A stretch of DNA of 64,000 bases from Sulfuritalea sp. (GTDB taxonomy: Bacteria > Pseudomonadota > Gammaproteobacteria > Burkholderiales > Rhodocyclaceae), in the NCBI GenBank assembly GCA_016716965.1, contig JADJUP010000005.1:1-64000 (forward strand). Reading direction: 5' to 3'. Shown here one piece after another: positions 17,499-24,711 of the stretch. A model generated the notes under the pieces. The model was given only the letters and a program-made list of their open reading frames with translations. It ran no database searches and was not told the DNA's origin. The position numbers and the translations under genes are program-made. Within the stretch, counting starts at the first letter, position 1, and the number at the start of each line of letters is the position of its first letter.

Positions 17499-18923
17499 TT
17501 ACTGGGCGTATCCCGGCGCGCCAACCGGCGACGGCGTTGTCACATCGGCAGGCACCGCCTTTTGCACCTGGACGGCCGCCGCCGGGGCGTCCTTGAGCTT
17601 TTCGTGCGGATGCCAGCCAAGGATCGCCAGCAGGGCAAAGAATCCCACCACGTACCCGACGGGGATAAACCAGCCGTGGCGCAGCCACTGGCCGACCGAC
17701 TTCGCCTCGGGAAACAGGTTGGCGACCGCAACGCCGGCCGAGGAGCCGAACCACAGCATCGAACCGCCGAAGCCGACGGCATAGGCCAGGAAGCCCCAGT
17801 CGTAGCCGCCCTGCTTCAAGGCCAGCGCGGTCAATGGAATGTTGTCGAACACCGCGGAAATGAATCCGAGCGCCAGGGCGGATGGCCAGGATGCCGGCGG
17901 CAGGCTCTCGACCGGCATCATCGAGGCGCAGGTCACCAGCGAAAGCAGGAACACCGAGCCTTTGAAGGCGCCCGGCACCAGGCTCCACTCCGGCTTGCGC
18001 AGGGGCACCGCCAACAGCAGGGCGACCCAGATGGCGGCGCCGAGGAAGGGGAAGTGTTCCGCCGCAGCGGCAAATTTGAGGTTAACAGTGACATTGGTGA
18101 TGATCGCGCACACCAGGATGAAGATCACGATGCCGACCCGTGCCCAGTCGATATGGTGCGCCGCATGGAAATCGCGGCTGATGGCCATGTGCTTGTGCTG
18201 CATCAGCGCCGCCGGAATGCCGAACACCACCGTCGCCACGGCCGCCGGAATGTAGGCCTCGACCACGTCGAGCGGGCTGATGCCGTCCAGCCACATCATG
18301 GTCGTTGTGGTATCGCCGACCACCGAGCCCGCACCGCCGCCATTCGAGGCGGCTACGATGGCGGCGAGGTAACCGATATGCACCTTGCGCTTGAATACGC
18401 TGGCCGCCACCGTGGCGCCGATCAGCGCGGCGGCGATGTTGTCGAGGAAGCCGGAAAGTACGAAGATGATCACCAGCAGCGTGAAGGGGCCGAGCCAGCC
18501 TTCAGGCAGCAGCCTGGGCAGCACCTCCGGCACTCCGCTGTCCTCGAAATGCCTGGCGAGCAAGGCAAATCCGACCAAGAGGCCCAGCAGGTTGGCGAGC
18601 AACACCCATTCGTGGGTCATGTGCATGCCAAACCCGGCAATGCCGGCGCCGGTCTTGAAACCGGTAAACATGACCTTGTAGGTGGTGATCGCGACCAGGC
18701 CGGTCAGCGCAACCTGCAAAACGTAATGGTGAAACAGGGCGACGCCTAGCAGGGTCGCGGCGAACAGTATGAAATCGACTGGAATGCCGAACAGGGTTGG
18801 CGAGGTCACCACAGCGGCCGCATCTGCAGCCTGCACCAGCGGCGACACCAACAGCAGCGCCAGAAGCGCCGGGAAACGGCCCGCCACAGGTCGGGATCCG
18901 ATCATTCGATGCATAGGTGTCAT
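17499..18923 (-). CDS. nhaD: Na+/H+ antiporter, NhaD/ion-transporter superfamily
   Basis: 474 residues from ATG 18923, which has GGAG nine bases upstream. An N-terminal hydrophobic leader (residues about 15-30) is followed by about 12 membrane segments. The SGFLDNIAAALIGATVA and FISAVFDNIPLTALAL segments are the paired inverted motifs of the ion-transporter superfamily, and SNGGGAGSVVGDTTTTMMW is characteristic of NhaD. Expected role is Na+(Li+)/H+ exchange at alkaline or salty conditions. Convergent with nhaR. The upstream frame extension to 19097 is not used. ArsB/CitM-type anion transport is a less likely alternative. Confidence 0.85.
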   Translation of the reverse strand: MTPMHRMIGSRPVAGRFPALLALLLVSPLVQAADAAAVVTSPTLFGIPVDFILFAATLLGVALFHHYVLQVALTGLVAITTYKVMFTGFKTGAGIAGFGMHMTHEWVLLANLLGLLVGFALLARHFEDSGVPEVLPRLLPEGWLGPFTLLVIIFVLSGFLDNIAAALIGATVAASVFKRKVHIGYLAAIVAASNGGGAGSVVGDTTTTMMWLDGISPLDVVEAYIPAAVATVVFGIPAALMQHKHMAISRDFHAAHHIDWARVGIVIFILVCAIITNVTVNLKFAAAAEHFPFLGAAIWVALLLAVPLRKPEWSLVPGAFKGSVFLLSLVTCASMMPVESLPPASWPSALALGFISAVFDNIPLTALALKQGGYDWGFLAYAVGFGGSMLWFGSSAGVAVANLFPEAKSVGQWLRHGWFIPVGYVVGFFALLAILGWHPHEKLKDAPAAAVQVQKAVPADVTTPSPVGAPGYAQ

Positions 18924-19047
18924 CAGCCGCTCCAGTCTATTTTTTTGTCGGCGAATTGTAGCAGCCTGACGCACCTGGATCGCTCGTACAGAGCGGATGA
19001 CGGGGAATGCGCTAAACTTGAACGTCGCCGAAGACTTAGGGTTTGTC

Positions 19048-19470
19048 ATGAAAATATTGTTGCCTGTCGATGGTTCCGAACACTCCGATCGCGTCACCCG
19101 TCATGTCATCCGGGTCGCCAAAGGCTGTGCCGATTACGAGGTCCTGCTGCTCAATGTCCAAGCGCCGATCAACGCGCCGGAAGTGCTGGGGCACATGCCT
19201 GCGCGCGAAATCGAGGCGATGCAGGAATCGCGTGGCGGCGACGCCATGGCCTCGGCACGGGCGCTGCTCGATGCCGCCGGAGTCGCCTACGTGCCGGAAG
19301 TCGCCCTCGGACCGGTGGCCGAATCCATCACTCGCCTGGCCAGCGAACGGAAATGCGATGAAGTCGTGATGGGGTCCCACGGCGCCGGTACGTTGCGCAA
19401 CGCGCTGATGGGGTCGGTAACCACCGACGTCATACGCCTGAGCGGCTGCCCGGTGACGATCGTCAAATAA
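19048..19470 (+). CDS. Universal stress protein (UspA family)
   Basis: 140 residues from ATG 19048. Begins MKILLPVDGSEHS and ends with the nucleotide-binding pattern GSHGAGTLRNALMGSVTTDVIR (G-x2-G-x9-G-S/T), so an ATP-binding Usp protein is likely. Single Usp domain, cytoplasmic. Lies between nhaD and the CPA2 antiporter, in a small cluster of ion and stress genes. A longer start at 18997 lacks a family match. A strong hairpin follows the stop directly. Confidence 0.92.
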   Translation: MKILLPVDGSEHSDRVTRHVIRVAKGCADYEVLLLNVQAPINAPEVLGHMPAREIEAMQESRGGDAMASARALLDAAGVAYVPEVALGPVAESITRLASERKCDEVVMGSHGAGTLRNALMGSVTTDVIRLSGCPVTIVK

Positions 19471-19503
19471 GGCTGCGGGTCGCGCCGGCGACCCGCAGCC
19501 TTC
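19471..19503 (+). terminator. Strong hairpin after the usp stop codon
   Basis: A perfect 12-bp stem (GGCTGCGGGTCG / CGACCCGCAGCC) with a 6-base loop begins at the base after the TAA and is followed by TTCCCC. Probably an intrinsic terminator with a weak U tract. 19501-19653 shows no gene; it must carry the promoter of the antiporter gene. Confidence 0.7.
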
Positions 19504-19653
19504 CCCGGCGCGCCAAGGCTGTTCAATTCGACCAACGAGTCGACATAGCCGACGGCCTCCGCAGCCGGTGCAGGACCGACGCGCACACTGCTGACGCGCG
19601 TTTCATTCATCCATGTCAAGTTGATCGAGGCGGCGCCACGCTATCATTGTCGC

Positions 19654-21372
19654 ATGCACTCCAACCTGCTCTCGGTCCTGCTGCTGCTCACCGCTGCCGT
19701 AGGCGCGGTCTCCGTCGCTCGCCGCTTCAAGCTGCCTTCGATGCTGGCCTACCTTGTCATCGGCATCGCCCTCGGTCCGCACGGACTGGCGCTGCTGGCG
19801 GAAAGCCAGGAGGTGCAGGGCTTCGCCGAGTTCGGCGTGGTCTTCCTGATGTTTTCGATCGGCCTCGAGTTCAGCCTGCAGCGCCTGCAGACAATGCGCC
19901 ACCTGGTGTTCGGATTCGGTTCCGCACAGATGGCGCTGACCGCACTCGGCACCGGGCTGGCCACGTCGCTGGCTTACGGGCAGGGGTGGCGCAGCGGCAT
20001 CGCCATCGGCCTGGCGGTCGCCATGTCTTCCACCGCCATCGTCGCCAAGATGCTGTCCGACCGTTTCGAACTGCACTCACGGTCGGGGCGCCAGACCATG
20101 GGCGTGTTGCTGTTCCAGGACCTTGCCGTCGCGCCCTGCCTGATCCTGCTGCCGGCGCTGGCCGCTTCCGGCGATGACCTGTGGCACTCGCTGGCCGTCG
20201 CCGCAGGCCAGATGGCCCTCGTCCTGGCGCTGCTGATCTGGCTCGGCCAGAAGCTCATGGGCCGCGTGCTCGATGCCGCGGCCCGGATCCGCTCCAACGA
20301 ACTGCTGGTGCTGACCACGCTGTGGATCGTGGTCGGGCTTTCCTTCCTCACGGCACAAAGCGGCCTCTCGCTCGCGCTGGGAGCCTTCGTCGGCGGCATG
20401 CTGATTTCGGAGACCGTGTATCGCCACCAGGTCGAAGGTGACATCCGCCCGTTCCGCGACATCCTTCTCGGCCTCTTCTTCGTCACGGTCGGCATGTTGC
20501 TCGACATCCACTATGTCCTGGCCAATGCACACAAGCTGCTGCTGGCTGTAGTGCTGCTGATCGCAGGCAAGGCCGTCGTCATGCTGATCGTGACACGCAT
20601 CGCGCGAACGCCGCTGGTAGCCAGCCTGCGTACGGCGGCCCAACTGGCGCAGGCCGGCGAGTTCGGCCTGGTGCTGATCGAACTGGCGCGCCAGCTCAAG
20701 CTGATCAACGACAGCGCGTTCCAGATCACCCTTTCGGCAATGCTGATCTCGATGTTCATCGCGCCCTTCCTGATCGCCCGCGCCGCACGACTTTCCGGCG
20801 ACATGGGACGCGGCGACTGGGCGCACCGGGCCACCGTGATCCACGACATCGCGGTGCACAGCATCGACCTCGGCGAGCACGTGGTGATCTGCGGCTACGG
20901 GCGCACCGGCGGGCGCATCGCCGAATTCCTCGCCATCGAAAGCATCCCCTTCATCGCGCTGGACGTCGATCCGCAACGCATCGCCGACGCGCGCGCCGAG
21001 GGCATCAATGTCGTCTTCGGCAACGCCGACCGCCGCGAGGTATTGCAGGCGGCCGGCATTGCCCGCGCACGCGCCGTGGTGGTCACCTATCCCGACGCGC
21101 ACTCGGCGGAACGCGTGGTTCGTATCGTGCGCGCGACCCGGCCCGACATCCCGATCGTGGTGCGCACCACTGACGACAAGGATGTTGACCGCCTCAAGGC
21201 TGCCGGCGCCACCGAGGTGATTCCGGAAGTGCTGGAGAGCAGCCTGCTGATCGCCGCCGAAACCCTGGTCCAGGCCGGCATTCCGATGAAGCATGCGATC
21301 CAGCACGTGCGCGAAGTCCGCGCGGCGCGCTATGCCTCGCTGCGCGAGTTCTACCAGCCGGCGAAGAAATAG
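19654..21372 (+). CDS. CPA2-family monovalent cation/proton antiporter with TrkA-N domain
   Basis: 572 residues from ATG 19654. About 12 membrane segments form the Na+/H+-exchanger fold (GIALGPHGL, FGVVFLMFSIGLEFSLQ, FQDLAVAP), followed by a cytoplasmic Rossmann domain starting VVICGYGRTGGRIAEFL (near residue 413). This is the layout of KefB/KefC and YbaL proteins, which move K+ or Na+ against H+ under nucleotide control. The glutathione-gating contacts of KefC cannot be judged by eye, so no gene symbol is given. It ends about 100 bases before the cytochrome operon. Confidence 0.88.
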   Translation: MHSNLLSVLLLLTAAVGAVSVARRFKLPSMLAYLVIGIALGPHGLALLAESQEVQGFAEFGVVFLMFSIGLEFSLQRLQTMRHLVFGFGSAQMALTALGTGLATSLAYGQGWRSGIAIGLAVAMSSTAIVAKMLSDRFELHSRSGRQTMGVLLFQDLAVAPCLILLPALAASGDDLWHSLAVAAGQMALVLALLIWLGQKLMGRVLDAAARIRSNELLVLTTLWIVVGLSFLTAQSGLSLALGAFVGGMLISETVYRHQVEGDIRPFRDILLGLFFVTVGMLLDIHYVLANAHKLLLAVVLLIAGKAVVMLIVTRIARTPLVASLRTAAQLAQAGEFGLVLIELARQLKLINDSAFQITLSAMLISMFIAPFLIARAARLSGDMGRGDWAHRATVIHDIAVHSIDLGEHVVICGYGRTGGRIAEFLAIESIPFIALDVDPQRIADARAEGINVVFGNADRREVLQAAGIARARAVVVTYPDAHSAERVVRIVRATRPDIPIVVRTTDDKDVDRLKAAGATEVIPEVLESSLLIAAETLVQAGIPMKHAIQHVREVRAARYASLREFYQPAKK

Positions 21373-21411
21373 CCGGCCGCCCTGCCTGCGGCCTTGCCGC
21401 CACATTCCCTG

Positions 21412-21428
21412 CTTAAGCGCGCTTTAAG
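21412..21428 (+). promoter_or_regulatory. QseB/PmrA-type box upstream of the SHP operon
   Basis: CTTAAG (21412-21417), five bases, then TTTAAG (21423-21428). The consensus known for QseB, PmrA and relatives is a direct repeat CTTAAG-N5-CTTAAG, so this differs by one base. It lies 47 bases before the shp start and the fourth gene of the same operon encodes a regulator of this class, so positive autoregulation is the natural reading. Confidence 0.75.
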
Positions 21429-21474
21429 CGGCGCCCTCCATGATGCGCAGCACTGATCATTCATGGAGGTTCAC

Positions 21475-21855
21475 ATGCGCAAACTTTTCATCATCGCCGC
21501 CCTGCTCGCCGCCACCGGCGCCCAGGCCGAAACCCCGCGCGATTTCCTGACGCGCTTCGAAAAGGAGGCCGGCGGCGCCGCCTCCGCCGAGCGCGGCGCG
21601 CGCTTCTTCAACACCAAGCAGGGCGGCGAGTGGAGCTGCGCCTCCTGCCACACCGACAAGCCGACCCAGGCCGGACGCCACGCCAAGACCGACAAGCCGA
21701 TCGCGGCGCTGGCGCCGGTCGCCAATGCCGAGCGCTTCACCGACGCCGCCAAGGTGGACAAGTGGTTCCGCCGCAACTGCAACGACACCGTGAATCGCCT
21801 CTGCAGCGCGCAGGAAAAGGCCGACGTCATGGCCTGGCTGCTGACACTGAAATAA
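21475..21855 (+). CDS. shp: SHP-type (DUF1924) oxygen-binding cytochrome c
   Basis: 126 residues from ATG 21475, with a strong GGAGGT ribosome site. A cleavable signal peptide (residues 1-18, ending AQA) sends it to the periplasm. One heme motif CASCH at 55-59. The C-terminal RRNCNDTVNRLC block (99-110) fits the DUF1924/sphaeroides heme protein family, in which an Asn is the displaceable sixth heme ligand and a nearby disulfide is formed; Asn101 with Cys102/Cys110 fits by position. Known SHPs bind O2 and NO and are reduced by the diheme cytochrome next door. Confidence 0.88.
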   Translation: MRKLFIIAALLAATGAQAETPRDFLTRFEKEAGGAASAERGARFFNTKQGGEWSCASCHTDKPTQAGRHAKTDKPIAALAPVANAERFTDAAKVDKWFRRNCNDTVNRLCSAQEKADVMAWLLTLK

Positions 21856-21868
21856 GCCGGAGACTCCC

Positions 21869-22327
21869 ATGAAACGATTGATTCCCGCCGCCCTGCTGCT
21901 GCTCGCCGTGAGCGCCCATGCCGACAACTACAGCCTGCCGAAGCATGCCGTGTTCGAGGAGGAATGCGCTTCCTGCCACATGGCCTTTCCGCCGCAGATG
22001 CTGCACGCCGACTCCTGGCGCGCGATGATGGGCGACCTCGCGCATCACTTCGGATCGGATGCCAGCCTCGACGAAAAACGCCGTGTCGCCATCACCGACT
22101 TTCTGGTCACCCACGCCGGCGGCCGCAAGACCGGCACCACGCGCGATGCCTCCGGCAAGCCGCTGTTGCGCATAACCGAGACCGCGCGCTTCGAAAAGAA
22201 GCATCGCGAAATCGCTCCCGCAACCTGGAAACGCGCCTCGATCAAGAGCCCGGCCAACTGCACGGCCTGCCATGCGCGGGCTGCAGCAGGCGACTACAGC
22301 GAACGTTCGATCAACATTCCAAAGTGA
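21869..22327 (+). CDS. dhc: Diheme cytochrome c (DHC)
   Basis: 152 residues with a signal peptide (1-18, SAHA). Two heme motifs: CASCH (33-37) and CTACH (131-135), spaced as in DHC, the known electron donor of SHP. The HADSWRAMMGDLAHHFGSDASL segment after the first heme is typical. Follows shp by 13 bases and precedes the b-type cytochrome by 8, so all three are surely one transcript. Together they should form a membrane-to-periplasm electron path. Confidence 0.92.
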   Translation: MKRLIPAALLLLAVSAHADNYSLPKHAVFEEECASCHMAFPPQMLHADSWRAMMGDLAHHFGSDASLDEKRRVAITDFLVTHAGGRKTGTTRDASGKPLLRITETARFEKKHREIAPATWKRASIKSPANCTACHARAAAGDYSERSINIPK

Positions 22328-22335
22328 GAACCACC

Positions 22336-22923
22336 ATGAATGCACAGCAAAGCACAGTCTTGGCGCCGGCCGATGCCGGTACCGATGGCAAGCCGGTTCG
22401 CGTCTGGGACCTGCCGACGCGCATATTCCACTGGTCGCTGGCCACCAGCTTCGTCGTCGCCTTCGTCACCTCGGACTCGGAGAAGCTGCGCGACATCCAC
22501 GTCCTGGCCGGCTACGGCATGGCCGCCCTGATCGCCTTCCGCATCCTGTGGGGCTTCGTCGGCGGTGGTCATTCGCGCTTCGCCGACTTCCTGCCGACGC
22601 CGGCGAAAGTCATCGGCTACCTGAAATCCTTGTTGGCCGGAAAGCCGCAACACTACGTCGGCCACAATCCGGCCGGCGCGGTGGCGATCTTCCTGTTGCT
22701 CGGCTTCGGCATCACCGCCGCCGCCAGTGGCTATGCCACCTACAATGAATTCGGCGGGCATTTCATGGAAGAAGTCCACGAAGCCGCTGCCAATGGCATG
22801 ATGGCGATGGTCGTGATCCACCTGGCCGGCGTGGTCGTCAGCAGCTGGCTGCATGGAGAGAATCTGGTCAAGGCGATGATCACGGGACGCAAAGACATCC
22901 GCAATGAGAATCCTGCTGGTTGA
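22336..22923 (+). CDS. Cytochrome b561-family membrane protein
   Basis: 195 residues from ATG 22336. Four membrane segments; likely heme b ligands are the His of RIFHWSLATSF, the His of DIHVLAGYG, and the His pair in VVIHLAGVV and SSWLHGENL. Belongs to the Ni-hydrogenase-type/b561 family that passes quinol electrons to periplasmic cytochromes. In this operon it should reduce DHC, which reduces SHP. The end overlaps the response regulator start by 20 bases. Confidence 0.92.
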   Translation: MNAQQSTVLAPADAGTDGKPVRVWDLPTRIFHWSLATSFVVAFVTSDSEKLRDIHVLAGYGMAALIAFRILWGFVGGGHSRFADFLPTPAKVIGYLKSLLAGKPQHYVGHNPAGAVAIFLLLGFGITAAASGYATYNEFGGHFMEEVHEAAANGMMAMVVIHLAGVVVSSWLHGENLVKAMITGRKDIRNENPAG

Positions 22924-23569
22924 AGACGATGCCCTGCTGGGCGACGCGCTGCAGGCCGGCCTGAAACAGGCCGGCCACGCCGTCGACTGGACGCGCGACG
23001 GTATCGCCGCGGAAGTCGCGCTGGCCGCCGAAGACTATGCCGCGGTGGTGCTCGACCTCGGCCTGCCGCGCAAGGACGGGCTCGACGTGTTGCGCTGGCT
23101 GCGCGCGAAAAAGCGTGCGCTGCCGGTGCTGGTCCTGACCGCACGCGACACCGTCGATGACCGAATCAAGGGACTCGACGCCGGGGCCGACGACTACCTC
23201 GTCAAGCCCTTTGATCTCGGCGAACTGAACGCGCGGTTGCGCGCCCTATTGCGCCGCGCCGGCGGCCAGCCGGCGCCGGTTCTGACGGCGTCCGGCATCA
23301 CGCTCGACCCGGCGACGCACGCCGTGAGTCATGAAGGCAGGGCCGTGGAACTCTCTGCCAAGGAATACGCGCTGCTGCACGCGCTGATGCAGCAACCGGG
23401 GCGCGCCCTGTCGCGCGCCCAGCTCGAACAGCATCTCTATGCCTGGGGCGACGAAATCGGCAGCAATACGGTCGAGGTCTACATCCACCACCTGCGCCGC
23501 AAGCTCGGTGCCGACGCGATCCGCACCCTGCGCGGGATCGGCTACGTGATGGCGAAGGACGCCGCATGA
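22904..23569 (+). CDS. QseB-like response regulator (OmpR/PhoB family)
   Basis: 221 residues: receiver domain with acidic pocket ED-D (7-9), phospho-acceptor Asp51 (VVLDLGLP) and the VKPFD lysine, then a winged-helix DNA-binding domain ending GIGYVM. The sequence is very like QseB/PmrA-type regulators. Translation overlaps both neighbours (20 bases with b561, 4 with the kinase). Expected to bind the box at 21412-21428 and switch on this operon. Which signal is sensed cannot be read from the sequence. Confidence 0.93.
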   Translation: MRILLVEDDALLGDALQAGLKQAGHAVDWTRDGIAAEVALAAEDYAAVVLDLGLPRKDGLDVLRWLRAKKRALPVLVLTARDTVDDRIKGLDAGADDYLVKPFDLGELNARLRALLRRAGGQPAPVLTASGITLDPATHAVSHEGRAVELSAKEYALLHALMQQPGRALSRAQLEQHLYAWGDEIGSNTVEVYIHHLRRKLGADAIRTLRGIGYVMAKDAA

Positions 23570-24681
23570 AGCCGGGCGGCTCCCTGCTGCTGCGCCTGGT
23601 GCTGCTGACCACCGCCGCAGTAGCGGTGGTCTGGCTGGTCACCGCCGCCTTCACCTGGCGCTCGGCGCTGCACGAAATCGAGGAACTGCTCAACCATCCC
23701 CCCGCCACGGCCAGCCACATGCAGGAGGATCGCGCCGACATCGCCGGCGAAATTGCGGAGCACCTGCTGACGCCGATGCTCTACGCCCTGCCCGGGCTGG
23801 CGCTGGTGCTGCTGGTCGCGGTCGGCATTTCGTTGCGCCCCCTGCGCCGCATAGCGGACGACGTCGCGGCACGCGCGCCGAACCGGCTGACGCCGATCGC
23901 CGACAGCGACACACCGCGCGAGATCCTGCCGCTGGTGCAGCGCCTGAACGAACTCTTCGCCGGGATCGACCGGGCCCTGGAAAACGAACGCCGCTTCACG
24001 GCCGATGCCTCGCACGAATTGCGCACGCCGCTGGCCGCGCTCAAGGCGCAGGCCCAGGTCGCGCTGGCCGCCACCGACGAAACCCAGCGCCGCCATGCGC
24101 TGGACCAGATCCTGGTCGGCTGTGACCGGGCCACCCATCTCCTTACCCAGTTGCTCACCCTGGCAAGGCTGGACGCCGACAGCGGCGAGGCCTTGCAGCC
24201 GCTGACCTTGCGCCCGATCGCCGCCGATGTGCTGGCGGATGCCGCCGGCGGCGCCATTGCGCGCCACTGCGAACTGGTGCTGGCCGACGGCGACGCGCGG
24301 GTGCGCGGTGACGTTGCGCTGCTGCAGGCCCTGTTGCGCAACCTGGTGGACAATGCCCTGCGCCACGCCGCGCCTTCCCGCATCGAGGTGGCCATCGAAC
24401 AGCAGGGCCACCGCGCCGTGCTCAGCGTCAGCGACAACGGCAAAGGCATCCCGGAAGGCGAAATCGAGGCCGTGCAGCAGCGTTTTCGCCGTGGCGCCAG
24501 CGCCGACTCTTCGGCCGTCCTCGCCGGCAGTGCCATACAGGGAACGGATGCACCGGGCAGCGGCCTGGGCCTGTCGATCGTTCGCCGCATCGCCGAACTT
24601 CACGGCGGCAGCCTGCTGCTCGAGCACGGGCCGGACGACCGCGGGCTTGTCGTCAGCCTGCATTTGCCCGCGATCAACTAG
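23566..24681 (+). CDS. QseC-like sensor histidine kinase
   Basis: 371 residues. Two membrane segments (about 8-30 and 70-90) bracket a very short periplasmic loop of roughly 40 residues, then HisKA with phospho-His150 (ASHELRTP) and a HATPase domain (N box NLVDNALRHA, DNGKGIP, GSGLGLSIV). ATG overlaps the regulator stop by four bases. The small loop leaves little room for a ligand domain, so it may sense a membrane or redox state; that is inference. It forms the last gene of the SHP operon. Confidence 0.92.
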   Translation: MKPGGSLLLRLVLLTTAAVAVVWLVTAAFTWRSALHEIEELLNHPPATASHMQEDRADIAGEIAEHLLTPMLYALPGLALVLLVAVGISLRPLRRIADDVAARAPNRLTPIADSDTPREILPLVQRLNELFAGIDRALENERRFTADASHELRTPLAALKAQAQVALAATDETQRRHALDQILVGCDRATHLLTQLLTLARLDADSGEALQPLTLRPIAADVLADAAGGAIARHCELVLADGDARVRGDVALLQALLRNLVDNALRHAAPSRIEVAIEQQGHRAVLSVSDNGKGIPEGEIEAVQQRFRRGASADSSAVLAGSAIQGTDAPGSGLGLSIVRRIAELHGGSLLLEHGPDDRGLVVSLHLPAIN

Positions 24682-24711
24682 CCCGAATGCAGGGAGGCGG
24701 ATAATGAACCG

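Noticed and set aside
22904..24681. Naming the two-component pair qseB/qseC outright
   Set aside because: Class is clear, but signal and regulon are unknown, so only likeness is stated.
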